Source of the DNA: Candidatus Stahliibacteriota bacterium
GTDB taxonomy: Bacteria > Hydrothermota > Tepidihabitantia > B3-TA06
DNA length: 34,871 bases
Direction: 5' to 3'
NCBI GenBank assembly: GCA_004375895.1
Contig: SOJW01000063.1
Location: 1 to 34,871 of the forward strand
Shown: positions 8,302 through 16,178 of the stretch, piece by piece
Numbering within the stretch: position 1 is the stretch's first letter
Layout of the letters: each line of letters begins with the position of its first letter
The notes under the pieces: model-generated
Told to the model about the DNA's origin: nothing
Database searches by the model: none
Seen by the model: only the letters and a program-made list of their open reading frames with translations
Translations under genes and position numbers: made by a program

Positions 8302-8350
8302 TTGACATAGCCCTCATCGTCAATATTCTTTTATCCCAAGCCAAAGGAGG
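8302..8350 (+). promoter_or_regulatory. Promoter and ribosome-binding site of the 8357 gene
   Basis: TTGACA (8302-8307) and TATTCT (8324-8329) have a 16-base spacer. A leader follows with AAAGGAGG at 8343-8350, six bases before the GTG start. This decides the start codon. Confidence 0.75.
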
Positions 8351-8356
8351 CGGTTA

Positions 8357-9118
8357 GTGCGCAAGCGTTGGGGTATTGCGGCGCTGTTCATCGGGATGGC
8401 GGCGCTCGGCATCGTGTGGTGGCTCTCGTTAAACAACTGGAGCTTTAAGGGCATGGTGCCGAGCAAAGAAAGCCTGCATTTCTCGCGCCGCGCGGATTCG
8501 GTGGACTTCTCCGGCGTCTACGCGATCCACGGCCCTGGCTATACCGGCACCCTGACCATCCGCCGGGCAGGCGACGGATACAACCTGTGCTGGCAGCTTG
8601 CAGACAGCAGTGTCTACTACGGCAACGGACTGGCGGTTGGCGACGTGCTGGGAGCGGTGTGCGCCGTGCAAGGACACAAACATACCCGGGTGATGGCGTA
8701 CAAGAAAGAGGCAGACGGCCTCAGCGGGCTTGCGGCCCGGATGGACGGCGACAAGCTGGGCTGCGAGAAGACCGCGAACGCGGAGAGGATCAGGGCCTCC
8801 ACCTATCCCCTGACCGGAACCTACACGGTGGAAGGCTCCCACCCCAACCAGATGTCCTACAAGGGCGAGATGATGCTCGAACGCACCGGCGCCACCTACA
8901 CCGTGAGGTGCAGGGCATCTGACAGCTCGCAGTACTGCGGCACCGGTTTTGCCGTGGACGAGGTGTTCGTAACCGGCTACTCGAACGCGATGGGCGTGGG
9001 GATCGGGGTATACGAGATCAAATCCTCAGGCCTTGAAGGGCGCTGGCTTTATACGGATTACAGTCGTCTTGCCACCACCTCGCAGATCCGCGCGGGCAGG
9101 GAGCGGGCAGCGAGATAA
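8357..9118 (+). CDS. Exported or membrane-anchored protein with two similar halves
   Basis: A 253-residue protein of unknown function. A hydrophobic stretch at residues 5-25 (IAALFIGMAALGIVWWLSL) is an uncleaved anchor or signal peptide. Two related beta-rich units follow, at about 54-130 and 155-235. Each begins with Y(A/T)(I/V)(H/E)G, has Y.G.(L/M).(I/L)...G..Y, then DSS.Y.G.G.AV and a closing hydrophobic strand. The repeats suggest an internal duplication of a small beta-sandwich or lipocalin-like unit. The GTG start is fixed by a strong AAAGGAGG. It stands alone and is followed by a hairpin. Confidence 0.75.
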   Translation: MRKRWGIAALFIGMAALGIVWWLSLNNWSFKGMVPSKESLHFSRRADSVDFSGVYAIHGPGYTGTLTIRRAGDGYNLCWQLADSSVYYGNGLAVGDVLGAVCAVQGHKHTRVMAYKKEADGLSGLAARMDGDKLGCEKTANAERIRASTYPLTGTYTVEGSHPNQMSYKGEMMLERTGATYTVRCRASDSSQYCGTGFAVDEVFVTGYSNAMGVGIGVYEIKSSGLEGRWLYTDYSRLATTSQIRAGRERAAR

Positions 9119-9149
9119 CAACACCCCCAGAAAAAATCTTCAAAGCAAT

Positions 9150-9211
9150 GTAGCGCAGGCTCTCCAGCCTGCGGCTTTTAGATATTTATAGCCAGGAGTG
9201 TCCGTTCTACA
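9150..9211 (+). repeat. GTAG-hairpin elements (one perfect, one degenerate)
   Basis: GTAG is followed by seven-base arms GCAGGCT/AGCCTGC around CTCC (9150-9172), then GGCTTTT, so it may also terminate the 8357 gene. At 9191-9211 the minus strand reads GTAGAACGGACACTCCTGG, a diverged second copy close to the one at 24749-24769. GATATTTATAG also occurs twice nearby. Confidence 0.6.
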
Positions 9212-9269
9212 AGTTACCGATATTTATAGAACAGACAAGAGTGTCTTATCTTGATTTGCCGATAAAGGG

Positions 9270-9821
9270 TTAGAATCGGTAACGGAGAGCCAGGCCGATG
9301 CCCTGCTCTGCGGGAACAAGTGAGAGCCGCTGCTGCTCGCGGAAGCGAAACATGTGGGCATCCACGTAGGCGTCTGAGACTGCATAGGCGATCACCGCGC
9401 CGGTAAAGAACGCAAAAACGTTGCGCCGGTCTCGATGAAGGCTGCGAAGAGAATCTATCCTCGGGCCTTTGACGGAGCGAGGCACGTCGTCAGCCCACAT
9501 CTCCTCTACGCTCGCCATGAGAAGCTGTTCGCGGACGGTGAAACAGGCGAGTGCGATCTCGGCAGCCGCGATCAGCCCGCCTTTTGCGTAGCTTTCGTTG
9601 TATAACTGCCCTGCGCCCGGGATGAAGGCCGAAAGCAACATCGCAGTCCTTACTTGGTTTTTGCGCTCCATTTCGCCTTTCGGCGAGGTGATCGCGGTAT
9701 CGGCCGGGGTCTTTAAGGAATCCTGCGCATTGGACTCTGGAGGAGTTGATGTAGTCTCTTCGGCAGCCAGAGTGAGCAAGAAACCCGCAAAAAGAACAGC
9801 AAGGAGCGCAAGACCCCTCAT
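9270..9821 (-). CDS. DUF5683-like membrane protein
   Basis: A 183-residue protein with an N-terminal signal or anchor (LALLAVLFAGFLLTLA), a polar linker rich in Ser/Thr/Pro, then MLLSAFIPGAGQLYNESYAKGG. That last block is typical of the DUF5683 family (small membrane proteins with a P-G-x-G-Q-x-Y-N motif). Two further hydrophobic segments follow (LIAAAEIALACF and FAFFTGAVIAYAVSDAYVDA), and the C-terminus ends in LALRYRF, as outer-membrane-associated proteins often do. The function is unknown. Its start overlaps the lipid kinase stop by four bases (ATGA), so both are translated from one transcript. Confidence 0.8.
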   Translation of the reverse strand: MRGLALLAVLFAGFLLTLAAEETTSTPPESNAQDSLKTPADTAITSPKGEMERKNQVRTAMLLSAFIPGAGQLYNESYAKGGLIAAAEIALACFTVREQLLMASVEEMWADDVPRSVKGPRIDSLRSLHRDRRNVFAFFTGAVIAYAVSDAYVDAHMFRFREQQRLSLVPAEQGIGLALRYRF

Positions 9822-10672
9822 GGCACAACGAAGGTAAGCGCCCTGGGCAAGACAGATATTTGGAGCTCTTTGAATGGCTCACTCGAGACCTCGCCGTCCA
9901 CGTGATAGTAGACCGGGCCGGAGAAGGCAAGCTTCATGCGGCGGAAGCGGTGCATCGAGACCACGTCCGTGACCTCAACGTGTTTGCCCTTGAAGCTCGA
10001 GGGTATAAGGCTGATGAAACGCAGTTTGGAGATCTTGCGCACGAGACACAGGTCAAGCTCACCGTCTTCGAGATCGGCGTCGGGTGTTAGCATGAACATC
10101 CCGCCGTGGTATCGGCCGTTGCCCACCGAGATGCTCATAGTTTCAAGTTCAAGCCGTTCACGGTCGGTCTGGACGGTGACGGTTGGGGAACGAAAGGTCC
10201 CCAGGGTTCGCAGCACCGCCACCAGGTAGCCAAGATCGCCCTTAATACCAGAAAGTTGCATTCTGCGTGCGGTATCGGCATCGAAGCCTGAGCCGAAGAT
10301 GTTTATGAAGAGCCGATCATTCACCTTGCCCAGATCGATGCGGCGCAGATTGCAGGGTTCAAGGTAGCGTTCAGGCTCAAAGAACTTCACGCCCGCGGTG
10401 CGAGCAAAGTCGTTGCCCGACCCTGTGGGAATCGTCCCTAGTTCGATGTCGGCTCCTGAAAGCGCGTTCAAAGCGGTGTTCAACGAACCGTCTCCACCAA
10501 CCAGAATAAGTCTATCAACACCCTCCTTCACCGCATCCCTGGTGGCATGCTCGATCATCCCCGGCTCCTCGCAGACCCTGTAGTTAAGCTTTTTGCCGGC
10601 AAAAAATTTGGGCCAGCGCTTGCGTGTCTTGCCCTTGCCTGCAGAGGGGTTTATAAGGAACCGGACCTTCAT
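9818..10672 (-). CDS. Diacylglycerol/lipid kinase family protein
   Basis: A 284-residue enzyme of the DAGK catalytic family, which phosphorylates diacylglycerol or a related lipid with ATP at the inner face of the membrane. The start gives MKVRFLINPSAGKG, the classic beginning of this family. GGDGS at residues 59-63 binds nucleotide, and GTIPTGSGNDFA (79-90) is the second signature. SVGNGRYHGGM and a C-terminal Asp/Glu region (DADLEDGELDL) complete the fold. A GTG 21 bases upstream is possible, but the ATG at 10672 has GGGGTGGG ahead of it and fits family length. A 24-codon reading frame overlaps this start (see findings). Confidence 0.92.
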   Translation of the reverse strand: MKVRFLINPSAGKGKTRKRWPKFFAGKKLNYRVCEEPGMIEHATRDAVKEGVDRLILVGGDGSLNTALNALSGADIELGTIPTGSGNDFARTAGVKFFEPERYLEPCNLRRIDLGKVNDRLFINIFGSGFDADTARRMQLSGIKGDLGYLVAVLRTLGTFRSPTVTVQTDRERLELETMSISVGNGRYHGGMFMLTPDADLEDGELDLCLVRKISKLRFISLIPSSFKGKHVEVTDVVSMHRFRRMKLAFSGPVYYHVDGEVSSEPFKELQISVLPRALTFVVP

Positions 10673-10693
10673 ACCCACCCCGGTGATTTGCAC

Positions 10694-11157
10694 CGCAAAT
10701 CCCCCCGGACCCCGAAAATGATACCCGAAAGTTCCTTCATCATGTATTCACTTTCTTTAATACGAGATAATAGGCGATAATCACCTTAATGCAAGCCACT
10801 TTTTTTTACCCCACACGCCCGCTGAGCGTTCGTGCGGGGATGAGGCCATCCATCAAGTTGCTGAAGGGCTTCGTGAAGTACTTGCTTCGCACGTTTTTTT
10901 GTGCGCACGGCTGCCTCCTCTGGTTTAGGGTTAGCGCGTGAGACTACTCAGGGAGGTAGCCATGTCAAATATCCCTGATGGGGTCCCCGCAAAGACACGA
11001 AGTGGATTTGTGGGGTATAAAAGGTAGCCGTGTCAAATGGCCTTGATCGGGGTCCCCGCAACATGAAATGACGACGCTTGCGGAGTAACTTTGCTTCCAG
11101 CGGATTTGTGGGGTATAAAAACTTGACCGGTTCAGAATCGGCCTATAATTAAGGTAT
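10694..11157. other. Spacer rich in repeats, no gene seen
   Basis: Between the divergent kinase and the 11170 gene I see no protein gene beyond a possible short upstream reading frame (10669-10743). A weak kinase promoter, TTGCAT plus TATTAT with a 16-base spacer, lies near 10761-10790 on the minus strand. The rest is CCCCAC/GGGGTCCCC repeats at 10807-10839, 10980-11016 and 11049-11114. A hairpin with T-runs (GTGCGCAC region, about 10890-10912) is also present. Confidence 0.6.
11049..11114 (+). repeat. Interspersed repeat, GGGGTCCCCGC...GGATTTGTGGGGT family (long form)
   Basis: Nearly identical over its central ~40 bases to the element at 6697-6760. A shortened copy with the same flanks (GGTAGCC-TGTCAAAT before, TGTGGGGTATAAAA after) lies immediately upstream at 10980-11016, indicating a local duplication. 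Confidence 0.8.
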
Positions 11158-11164
11158 AAAGGAG
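11122..11164 (+). promoter_or_regulatory. Promoter and ribosome-binding site of the 11170 gene
   Basis: TTGACC (11123-11128) and a perfect TATAAT (11144-11149) lie 15-16 bases apart. AAAGGAGG follows, five bases before the ATG at 11170. Confidence 0.7.
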
Positions 11165-11169
11165 GCAAC

Positions 11170-11850
11170 ATGAAACGTATCTTCACTCTTCCAATCTTTC
11201 AATCTTCTAATCTTCTAATCCTCACTCTTCTAATCCCTGCGGCCCTTTCCGCCGCACCCGTGCTAGTCGAGGCGTATCAGGAAGGGACGATTACGCTCCC
11301 TTCTGATAAAATTGATACGGTCACGGTGGTCGAGTTATCGTTCTCCGTAGATACCTCGTGCTACGTGCAGTTTACGGCCGGGGAAATATTCCAACTCGCT
11401 AGGCTGTGGTTGAACTTAAACGGAGATGATTTGCACCCTTGCACAAGAGAAGGGGGATTAGGCCAAACTCATTCCGGACTTATTTCTTATTCCTATTTAC
11501 TCTCTTCCGGTAATCACTCTGTAACTCTAAAAATGGCCCCCCTTCTTATAGGTTATGGAGCTAATTGCCAGAAGGCCTATCTCCAGGCCCTCATCTTTCT
11601 GCCGGATACGGCAACCGCTATTGCTGAGCAGCCCACCAGCGATGCGGAGCCGAGAGGCAACACCCCAAGCCTAATATCTTCCGGCCCTTACGTGAACATA
11701 GCGGGAGCAACCGAGCTTGTGGACGCTTCGGGCAGGGTCATCGAAAACGCCATAGAAGACGACAAGGTTTACCTCTCCAACTTACCCACCGGCACGTACT
11801 TCGCAAGAAACGCAGATAGGACAGTTGTAAAGATCGTGAAGGTGGAATGA
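11170..11850 (+). CDS. Exported protein with short C-terminal sorting module
   Basis: A 226-residue secreted protein of unknown function. The signal peptide covers residues 1-28 (hydrophobic SNLLILTLLIPAALSAAP, cleavage near SAA). Residues 30-155 look like one beta-sandwich domain and hold paired cysteines. The C-terminus (LVDASGRVIENA, then PTGTYFARN, ending VVKIVKVE) is a reduced version of the sorting modules seen on other genes here. The signal-peptide coding stretch is made of short CTAATC/CTTCTAATC repeats. The start is fixed by a strong AAAGGAGG, and the gene forms a single-gene unit. Confidence 0.8.
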   Translation: MKRIFTLPIFQSSNLLILTLLIPAALSAAPVLVEAYQEGTITLPSDKIDTVTVVELSFSVDTSCYVQFTAGEIFQLARLWLNLNGDDLHPCTREGGLGQTHSGLISYSYLLSSGNHSVTLKMAPLLIGYGANCQKAYLQALIFLPDTATAIAEQPTSDAEPRGNTPSLISSGPYVNIAGATELVDASGRVIENAIEDDKVYLSNLPTGTYFARNADRTVVKIVKVE

Positions 11851-11919
11851 ACCGCACGACCTTCCCAAACAAAACTACAGCCAACTACTAAAATGGTGCA
11901 GCAAAAGGCATTGAGCAAC

Positions 11920-12513
11920 TCAGCGCAGGTAGATCTCCACCCTGCGGTTTTTGGCCCTGCCTTCGGCGGTGGAGTTGGAGGCAAGCGACCTTGCCGCGGA
12001 AAGTCCGCAAGGGACCAATCTATTATAGTCTATCCCCCGCGCAAGCAGGTAACGGGCTATGACGGCCGCACGTCGCGCTGTAAGCTCCCAGTTGGTGGGA
12101 TAGCGATCGCGCAGCGAGGAGCCCACACGCACGTTGTCGGTATGGACCATGATGACCACGTCGCCCTGGGTGGTCTTAAGTGTGGGAAGGAGCTTATCCA
12201 GCTCGCCCTTCCCCTTGGCCGACAGTTCGCCCGGCTTGGTCGAGGAAAAGAGGTCGTCTGAAGGGATGGTTGCAAGCAGGTTGCCGTAGTCGAATTCGGC
12301 CCCGCGGGTTGAGGGGGTTTCAGAGGTTGCGGTATCGGGTGCAGGCATTGTATCGATCGGCTTCCCCTGCAGGGCCGCCACCTTCCCGGTCCACATCTTT
12401 ATCTCCTCGGCCTGCTCGGCGTAGCCGCGCTCAAGCGGGGCGTAGAAGATGAAGTAGCCGGCCACCCCGGCGGCAGCGAAGAGCAGCGCTAAAATCCAAC
12501 CTAAATATCTCAC
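11920..12513 (-). CDS. OmpA-family protein (peptidoglycan-binding C-terminal domain)
   Basis: A 197-residue protein with one N-terminal membrane segment (residues 5-25, WILALLFAAAGVAGYFIFYA), a short coiled stretch (AEQAEEIKMWTGKVAALQG) and a Pro/Thr linker. An OmpA/MotB-type domain follows from about residue 90. The domain shows VVIMVHTDNV, LTARRAAVIARYL and the signature NRRVEIYLR at the end, where the Asp/Arg pair binds diaminopimelate. It probably ties the inner membrane to the cell wall. Its ATG overlaps the valS stop by four bases, so it is the second gene of a valS operon. That partnership looks accidental rather than functional. Confidence 0.88.
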   Translation of the reverse strand: MRYLGWILALLFAAAGVAGYFIFYAPLERGYAEQAEEIKMWTGKVAALQGKPIDTMPAPDTATSETPSTRGAEFDYGNLLATIPSDDLFSSTKPGELSAKGKGELDKLLPTLKTTQGDVVIMVHTDNVRVGSSLRDRYPTNWELTARRAAVIARYLLARGIDYNRLVPCGLSAARSLASNSTAEGRAKNRRVEIYLR

Positions 12514-15125
12514 GTAAGGCCCTCCTTGAGCTCGCGCAGACGCGCGATCTTTGCGGTAAACGTCTCCAGACGTTCGCGTTCCCCGGATACGATCTCATCG
12601 GGCGCGTTGGATAAAAACCCATCATCTGTCAGTCGCGAGTTGATCTTTTTAACCTCACCTTCGAGCTTGGCTAACTCCTTGGAGATTCGTGCGCGTTCGG
12701 CCTCAAGGTTGAGCCTGCCGGAAGAGACGAGCTCTGCCAGAGGCAGATACACGGCTCCCCACCCGAACACCGAACCGGTCGAAGGATGCGGTTTCTCCTG
12801 AACACGAGCCACAGATTCGATCCTGGCAAGCCCTTTAAGGTAAAGCATGTTCTCCTCAAAGGCAGAGAGTACCTCATCGTCGGAGGTGACGACCGCAACC
12901 GGAACCGGCGTATCCTTTCCGACTCCAAGCTCAGCCCTCATGGTGCGGACGGCGGTGATAAGGTCGGTCATGGCGTCAACCGATGGGGGTGATTGGCTGA
13001 ATTCGGAGGGGACCTCGGGCCAGCGGTCGGAAAAAAGCCGATGATCTGCAAGGCTGAACCGCTCCCAGAGCTCCTCGGTGATGAACGGCATGTATGGATG
13101 AAGCATGGCAAGAGAGGATCGGAAACAGTATAGAGCGCAGGATACCGAGCGGCCGCTCTTCTTCGCGATCTTTGCGAACTCAAGCCCCCAGTCGCAGAAG
13201 GAGTGCCAGTAAAAGTTGTAAAGATATTTCGCCGCATTGTAAAGATCGTGTTTTTTGATAAGTGTTGCGGCTTCATCAGCCGCCTTTGCCAGTCTTGCAA
13301 GCATCCAGCGCTCGGTGGGTGTAGGATCGGCAGGAATCTCTGCCTCCTCTCCATTCCGCAGTGAGTCAAGCAGCCTTGCCGAGTTCCACAGCTTGTTTAC
13401 AAAGTTCCGACCCACCTTGATGCGCTCCTCGGAGTAGCACACATCCTGCTCGCGCGGGGTGATGAGCATGAGGCCGAAGCGCAGCGCGTCCGCGCCGTAT
13501 CTATCTATAAGCTCGAACGGATCGGGCGAGTTCCCCAGGCTCTTACTCATCTTTCGGCCGCGCTCGTCCCGGATCATCACGTGGAAGAATACGGCGTCGA
13601 ACGGCGGTTTTGCGGTAAACTCAAGCCCTGCCATGATCATGCGCGCCACCCACAGGTAGATGATGTCCCAGCCGGAGACCAGGGTGGCGGTGGGGTAGTA
13701 GCGCTTGAGGTCCTCGGTCTCATCAGGCCAGCCCATCACCGAGAACGGCCAGAGCCAGGATGAGAACCAGGTATCCAGAACGTCCGGGTCCTGGGTAAGG
13801 TCGGAAGCCGCGCACCTGGGGCAGACCGAAGGCTCATCCACGGACGCAAAGACGTGTCCGCATTTTGGGCAGGTGTAGATCGGTATGCGGTGGCCCCACC
13901 ACAGCTGGCGCGAGATGCACCAGTCCTGGATATTCCGCATCCAGTGGAAATATAAATTCTTCCATCGTTCCGGATAGAATCTTATGACCCCGTCCTGGAC
14001 CGCCTGAATTGCAGGCTCGGCCAAGGGCTTCATCTGCAAGAACCACTGCTCGGACAGAAGCGGCTCGATCACCGTCTCGCAGCGCTCGCAGACGGCCACC
14101 GAGAGCCGGTAGGGTTCGGTCTTTTCCAGGAGTCCCTGAGATTGGAGGTCTCGAACGATCTCTTTTCGTGCCGCGTAGCGGTCTTTCCCGGCGTAGGCGC
14201 CCGCCTCTTCGGTCATCACGCCTGCCTCATTGATCACCCGCACCTTTGCGAGATCATGGCGCTTGCCTATCTCGTAGTCTGCGGCGTCGTGAGAAGGGGT
14301 AACCTTTACCGCACCGGTGCCGAAATCGGGCTGTACCTGTTCGTCGGCGATCACCGGAATCTCCCTGTTCATGAGCGGAAGGATTACCCTCTTGCCCACG
14401 AGATGCCTGTAGCGTTCGTCTGAAGGATGCACGGCCACCGCGGTATCCCCGAGCATGGTCTCAGGCCGGGTGGTGGCAACGGTGACGTGGCCGGAACCGT
14501 CTTCAAGCGGATAGCGGATGTACCACAGCGAACCCTGGCGCTCTTCGTAGGAGGTCTCCTCGTTTGAGATGGCGGTGTGGCAGCGCGGGCACCAGTTCAC
14601 TATGCGCAAGCCGCGGTATATGAGTCCCTTATCGTAAAGATGCACGAATGCCTTGCGCACTGCGCGGGAAAGCCCCTCATCCAGGGTAAAACGCTCGCGC
14701 GACCAGTCCGCGGCGAATCCCAGCCGCTCGTGCTGGTGGCGGATGATATCCCGGTGCTCCTCGGCCCAGCGCCACACCTCCTTAATAAACCCCTCGCGCC
14801 CCAAATCTTCCTTAGATTTTCCTTCCCTGGCAAGCTTGCGCTCCACCACCACCTGGGTGGCGATGCCCGCATGATCTTCTCCAGGAACCCACAGCGCCTC
14901 GTTGCCCTGAAGCGAGGCAAACCGCACCAGGATATCCTGAAGCTCGTTGTCAAGAACGTGCCCCAGGGTCAGCTTACCGGTAACGTTGGGCGGGGGTATA
15001 ACTATTACGAACTTCTCCTTTTCCTCATCAGGTTTGGGGGTGAATAAGCCCTCCTGCGCCCAGGCCTTATACAGCCGCTCCTCTATCCCTTTTGGGTCGT
15101 ATATCTTCGGGAACCCCGCTTGCAT
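12510..15125 (-). CDS. valS: Valine--tRNA ligase
   Basis: An 871-residue class I synthetase that charges tRNA-Val in the cytoplasm. The HIGH-type motif is TLGH at residues 53-56 within PPPNVTGKLTLGHV, typical of ValRS. KMSKS lies at 525-529. An editing domain sits between, and a CPKCGH...CPRCA zinc-ribbon pair precedes the DTWFSS block. The C-terminal ~65 residues form the ValRS coiled-coil arm (LEAERARISKELAKLEGEV). Length is normal. The ATG at 15125 lies five bases after a perfect TATAAT, with no ribosome-binding site, so the mRNA is predicted to be leaderless. An OmpA-like gene follows in the same operon. Confidence 0.98.
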   Translation of the reverse strand: MQAGFPKIYDPKGIEERLYKAWAQEGLFTPKPDEEKEKFVIVIPPPNVTGKLTLGHVLDNELQDILVRFASLQGNEALWVPGEDHAGIATQVVVERKLAREGKSKEDLGREGFIKEVWRWAEEHRDIIRHQHERLGFAADWSRERFTLDEGLSRAVRKAFVHLYDKGLIYRGLRIVNWCPRCHTAISNEETSYEERQGSLWYIRYPLEDGSGHVTVATTRPETMLGDTAVAVHPSDERYRHLVGKRVILPLMNREIPVIADEQVQPDFGTGAVKVTPSHDAADYEIGKRHDLAKVRVINEAGVMTEEAGAYAGKDRYAARKEIVRDLQSQGLLEKTEPYRLSVAVCERCETVIEPLLSEQWFLQMKPLAEPAIQAVQDGVIRFYPERWKNLYFHWMRNIQDWCISRQLWWGHRIPIYTCPKCGHVFASVDEPSVCPRCAASDLTQDPDVLDTWFSSWLWPFSVMGWPDETEDLKRYYPTATLVSGWDIIYLWVARMIMAGLEFTAKPPFDAVFFHVMIRDERGRKMSKSLGNSPDPFELIDRYGADALRFGLMLITPREQDVCYSEERIKVGRNFVNKLWNSARLLDSLRNGEEAEIPADPTPTERWMLARLAKAADEAATLIKKHDLYNAAKYLYNFYWHSFCDWGLEFAKIAKKSGRSVSCALYCFRSSLAMLHPYMPFITEELWERFSLADHRLFSDRWPEVPSEFSQSPPSVDAMTDLITAVRTMRAELGVGKDTPVPVAVVTSDDEVLSAFEENMLYLKGLARIESVARVQEKPHPSTGSVFGWGAVYLPLAELVSSGRLNLEAERARISKELAKLEGEVKKINSRLTDDGFLSNAPDEIVSGERERLETFTAKIARLRELKEGLT

Positions 15126-15130
15126 CAGGT

Positions 15131-15159
15131 ATTATAGAAGGCGGCCAAGGGAAAGTCAA
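15131..15159 (-). promoter_or_regulatory. valS promoter abutting the start codon (predicted leaderless)
   Basis: TTGACT (15154-15159) and TATAAT (15131-15136) are 17 bases apart on the minus strand. ACCTG and the ATG follow at once. The predicted transcription start is at the initiation codon. Confidence 0.8.
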
Positions 15160-15166
15160 GGGTAGG

Positions 15167-15221
15167 AATGCTCCTTTTTGCCTTCGGACACCTGTGCACC
15201 GGAGGGGTAAAAAGATCGCAG
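15167..15221 (-). repeat. Palindromic element of the GATCTTTTT/AAAAAGGAGCAT family, copy B
   Basis: AATGCTCCTTTTT and AAAAAGATCGCA flank a longer centre than in the other copies, with a nested hairpin. It lies just upstream of the valS promoter. Confidence 0.65.
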
Positions 15222-15265
15222 TTATATGCAGTCTACTTTAGCCTCGCTTGTTCCTTAATCAGCAA

Positions 15266-15308
15266 GCGAACCTGACACCCGAAGGGGGTGCGCTGAGGTT
15301 CGCGCTAC
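15266..15308 (-). repeat. GTAG-hairpin element, long form
   Basis: Arms GCGAACCT (15266-15273) and AGGTTCGC (15296-15303) enclose a smaller CACCC/GGGTG hairpin, followed by G and CTAC. The element at 17025-17074 has the same plan and shares CCTGAC. Confidence 0.6.
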
Positions 15309-15324
15309 TACTATGATCTTCTCC

Positions 15325-16041
15325 CTATCTCAACACGATCAGCTTCAGGCTGCGCGACTCGCCTGCTGCCTGGAGCCTTACGAAGTATATCCCTCGAGGA
15401 ACGGGCTGACCTGATTGGTCGCGAATATCCCAGATAACAAGGTACTCGCCTTGCTCCTGGCTGCCCACGCTCAATTCGCGCACCCGGGTGCCGATCACAT
15501 CATATATTTCTAGTGTAACGTCAGCTTGGGCAGGCAGATGGTAACGAATCCCCACCGATTTCTGGGCCGGGCTTGAGGAGACGTTCTCAAGCTCCAATCC
15601 TCTGGCAGGTGAGGATTCCTCGGTAACCCCCGGCTCCATGTGACAATCGCTCATCTGAGTCGAAACATCTGTTGGACCGATCAGGGCGAGAATCGTAAAG
15701 GTGGTTCTGCCGGCCAGGAAGTAGTCTCCACCGGGGTAGGTCGACTCCCACACACTGGAGACGTAGGTACCGGGCGCAAGGCCTTTAAAGGTGTGGGCGA
15801 AGTCGAAATAGCACATGCAATCGCATTGGGGAAGCGTATCCTGCTCGTAGATGTCTATGGTGTAACCGTCCTGTCTTATCTCGAACACCATCTCAGGACA
15901 GCAGTTGAACCAGGCGTCGTCGTGGTGGACGTATGCGACGTTGTCGGCAACCTCCGACCACACCCTGCCTGACAGCGCGTATGCCGGAACCGCGGCGGCC
16001 ACCAGCATCAAGGCCACCACTACCAGGTAGTTTCTTTTCAT
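15325..16041 (-). CDS. Secreted cysteine-rich protein with C-terminal sorting domain, copy 1
   Basis: A 238-residue exported protein, paralog of the gene right upstream. The signal peptide is MKRNYLVVVALMLVAAAVPA (residues 1-20). A unique domain follows (GRVWSEVADNVAYVHHDDAW, then NCCPEM and CDCMCYFDF). Its paired and clustered cysteines are conserved in the paralog and could bind metal or form disulfides. The end is a typical sorting module (LEIYDVIGTRVREL, GIYFVRLQ, final LIVLR). I start it at the ATG at 16041, which has AGGAGGT five bases before it, rather than at an in-frame ATG 42 bases upstream. The function is unknown. Confidence 0.88.
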   Translation of the reverse strand: MKRNYLVVVALMLVAAAVPAYALSGRVWSEVADNVAYVHHDDAWFNCCPEMVFEIRQDGYTIDIYEQDTLPQCDCMCYFDFAHTFKGLAPGTYVSSVWESTYPGGDYFLAGRTTFTILALIGPTDVSTQMSDCHMEPGVTEESSPARGLELENVSSSPAQKSVGIRYHLPAQADVTLEIYDVIGTRVRELSVGSQEQGEYLVIWDIRDQSGQPVPRGIYFVRLQAAGESRSLKLIVLR

Positions 16042-16071
16042 ACACCACCTCCTCGGTTGGTTGATAATATT

Positions 16072-16099
16072 AATGTAGGCCAAAAATGGGGCTTGTCAA
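16072..16099 (-). promoter_or_regulatory. Promoter of cysteine-rich copy 1 (duplicated)
   Basis: TTGACA (16094-16099) and TACATT (16072-16077), 16 bases apart on the minus strand. The promoter, the leader and the adjoining palindrome at 16109-16147 recur almost base for base at 16935-17010. Confidence 0.7.
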
Positions 16100-16108
16100 C
16101 CCCTATTC

Positions 16109-16147
16109 ACCCCACTCGTTCGCTGCACGACCGAGCGGGGACCCCGG
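16109..16147 (+). repeat. CCCCAC...GCGGGGACCCC palindrome, copy next to promoter 1
   Basis: ACCCCACTCGTTCGC and GAGCGGGGACCCCGG form the ends; the central GTTCGCTGCACGACCGAGC is partly self-complementary. The same sequence occurs at 16972-17010. Confidence 0.75.
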
Positions 16148-16178
16148 AGGGCGAGGGTATTCGCGTGTGGGCGCGTTA

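Noticed and set aside
12526-15047. Several rightward reading frames opposite valS
   Set aside because: They mirror the codon pattern of valS on the other strand and have no start signals.
15126-15170. Hidden T-box or other riboswitch before valS
   Set aside because: The predicted transcript starts at the AUG, leaving no leader; I see no T-box or Stem I motif.
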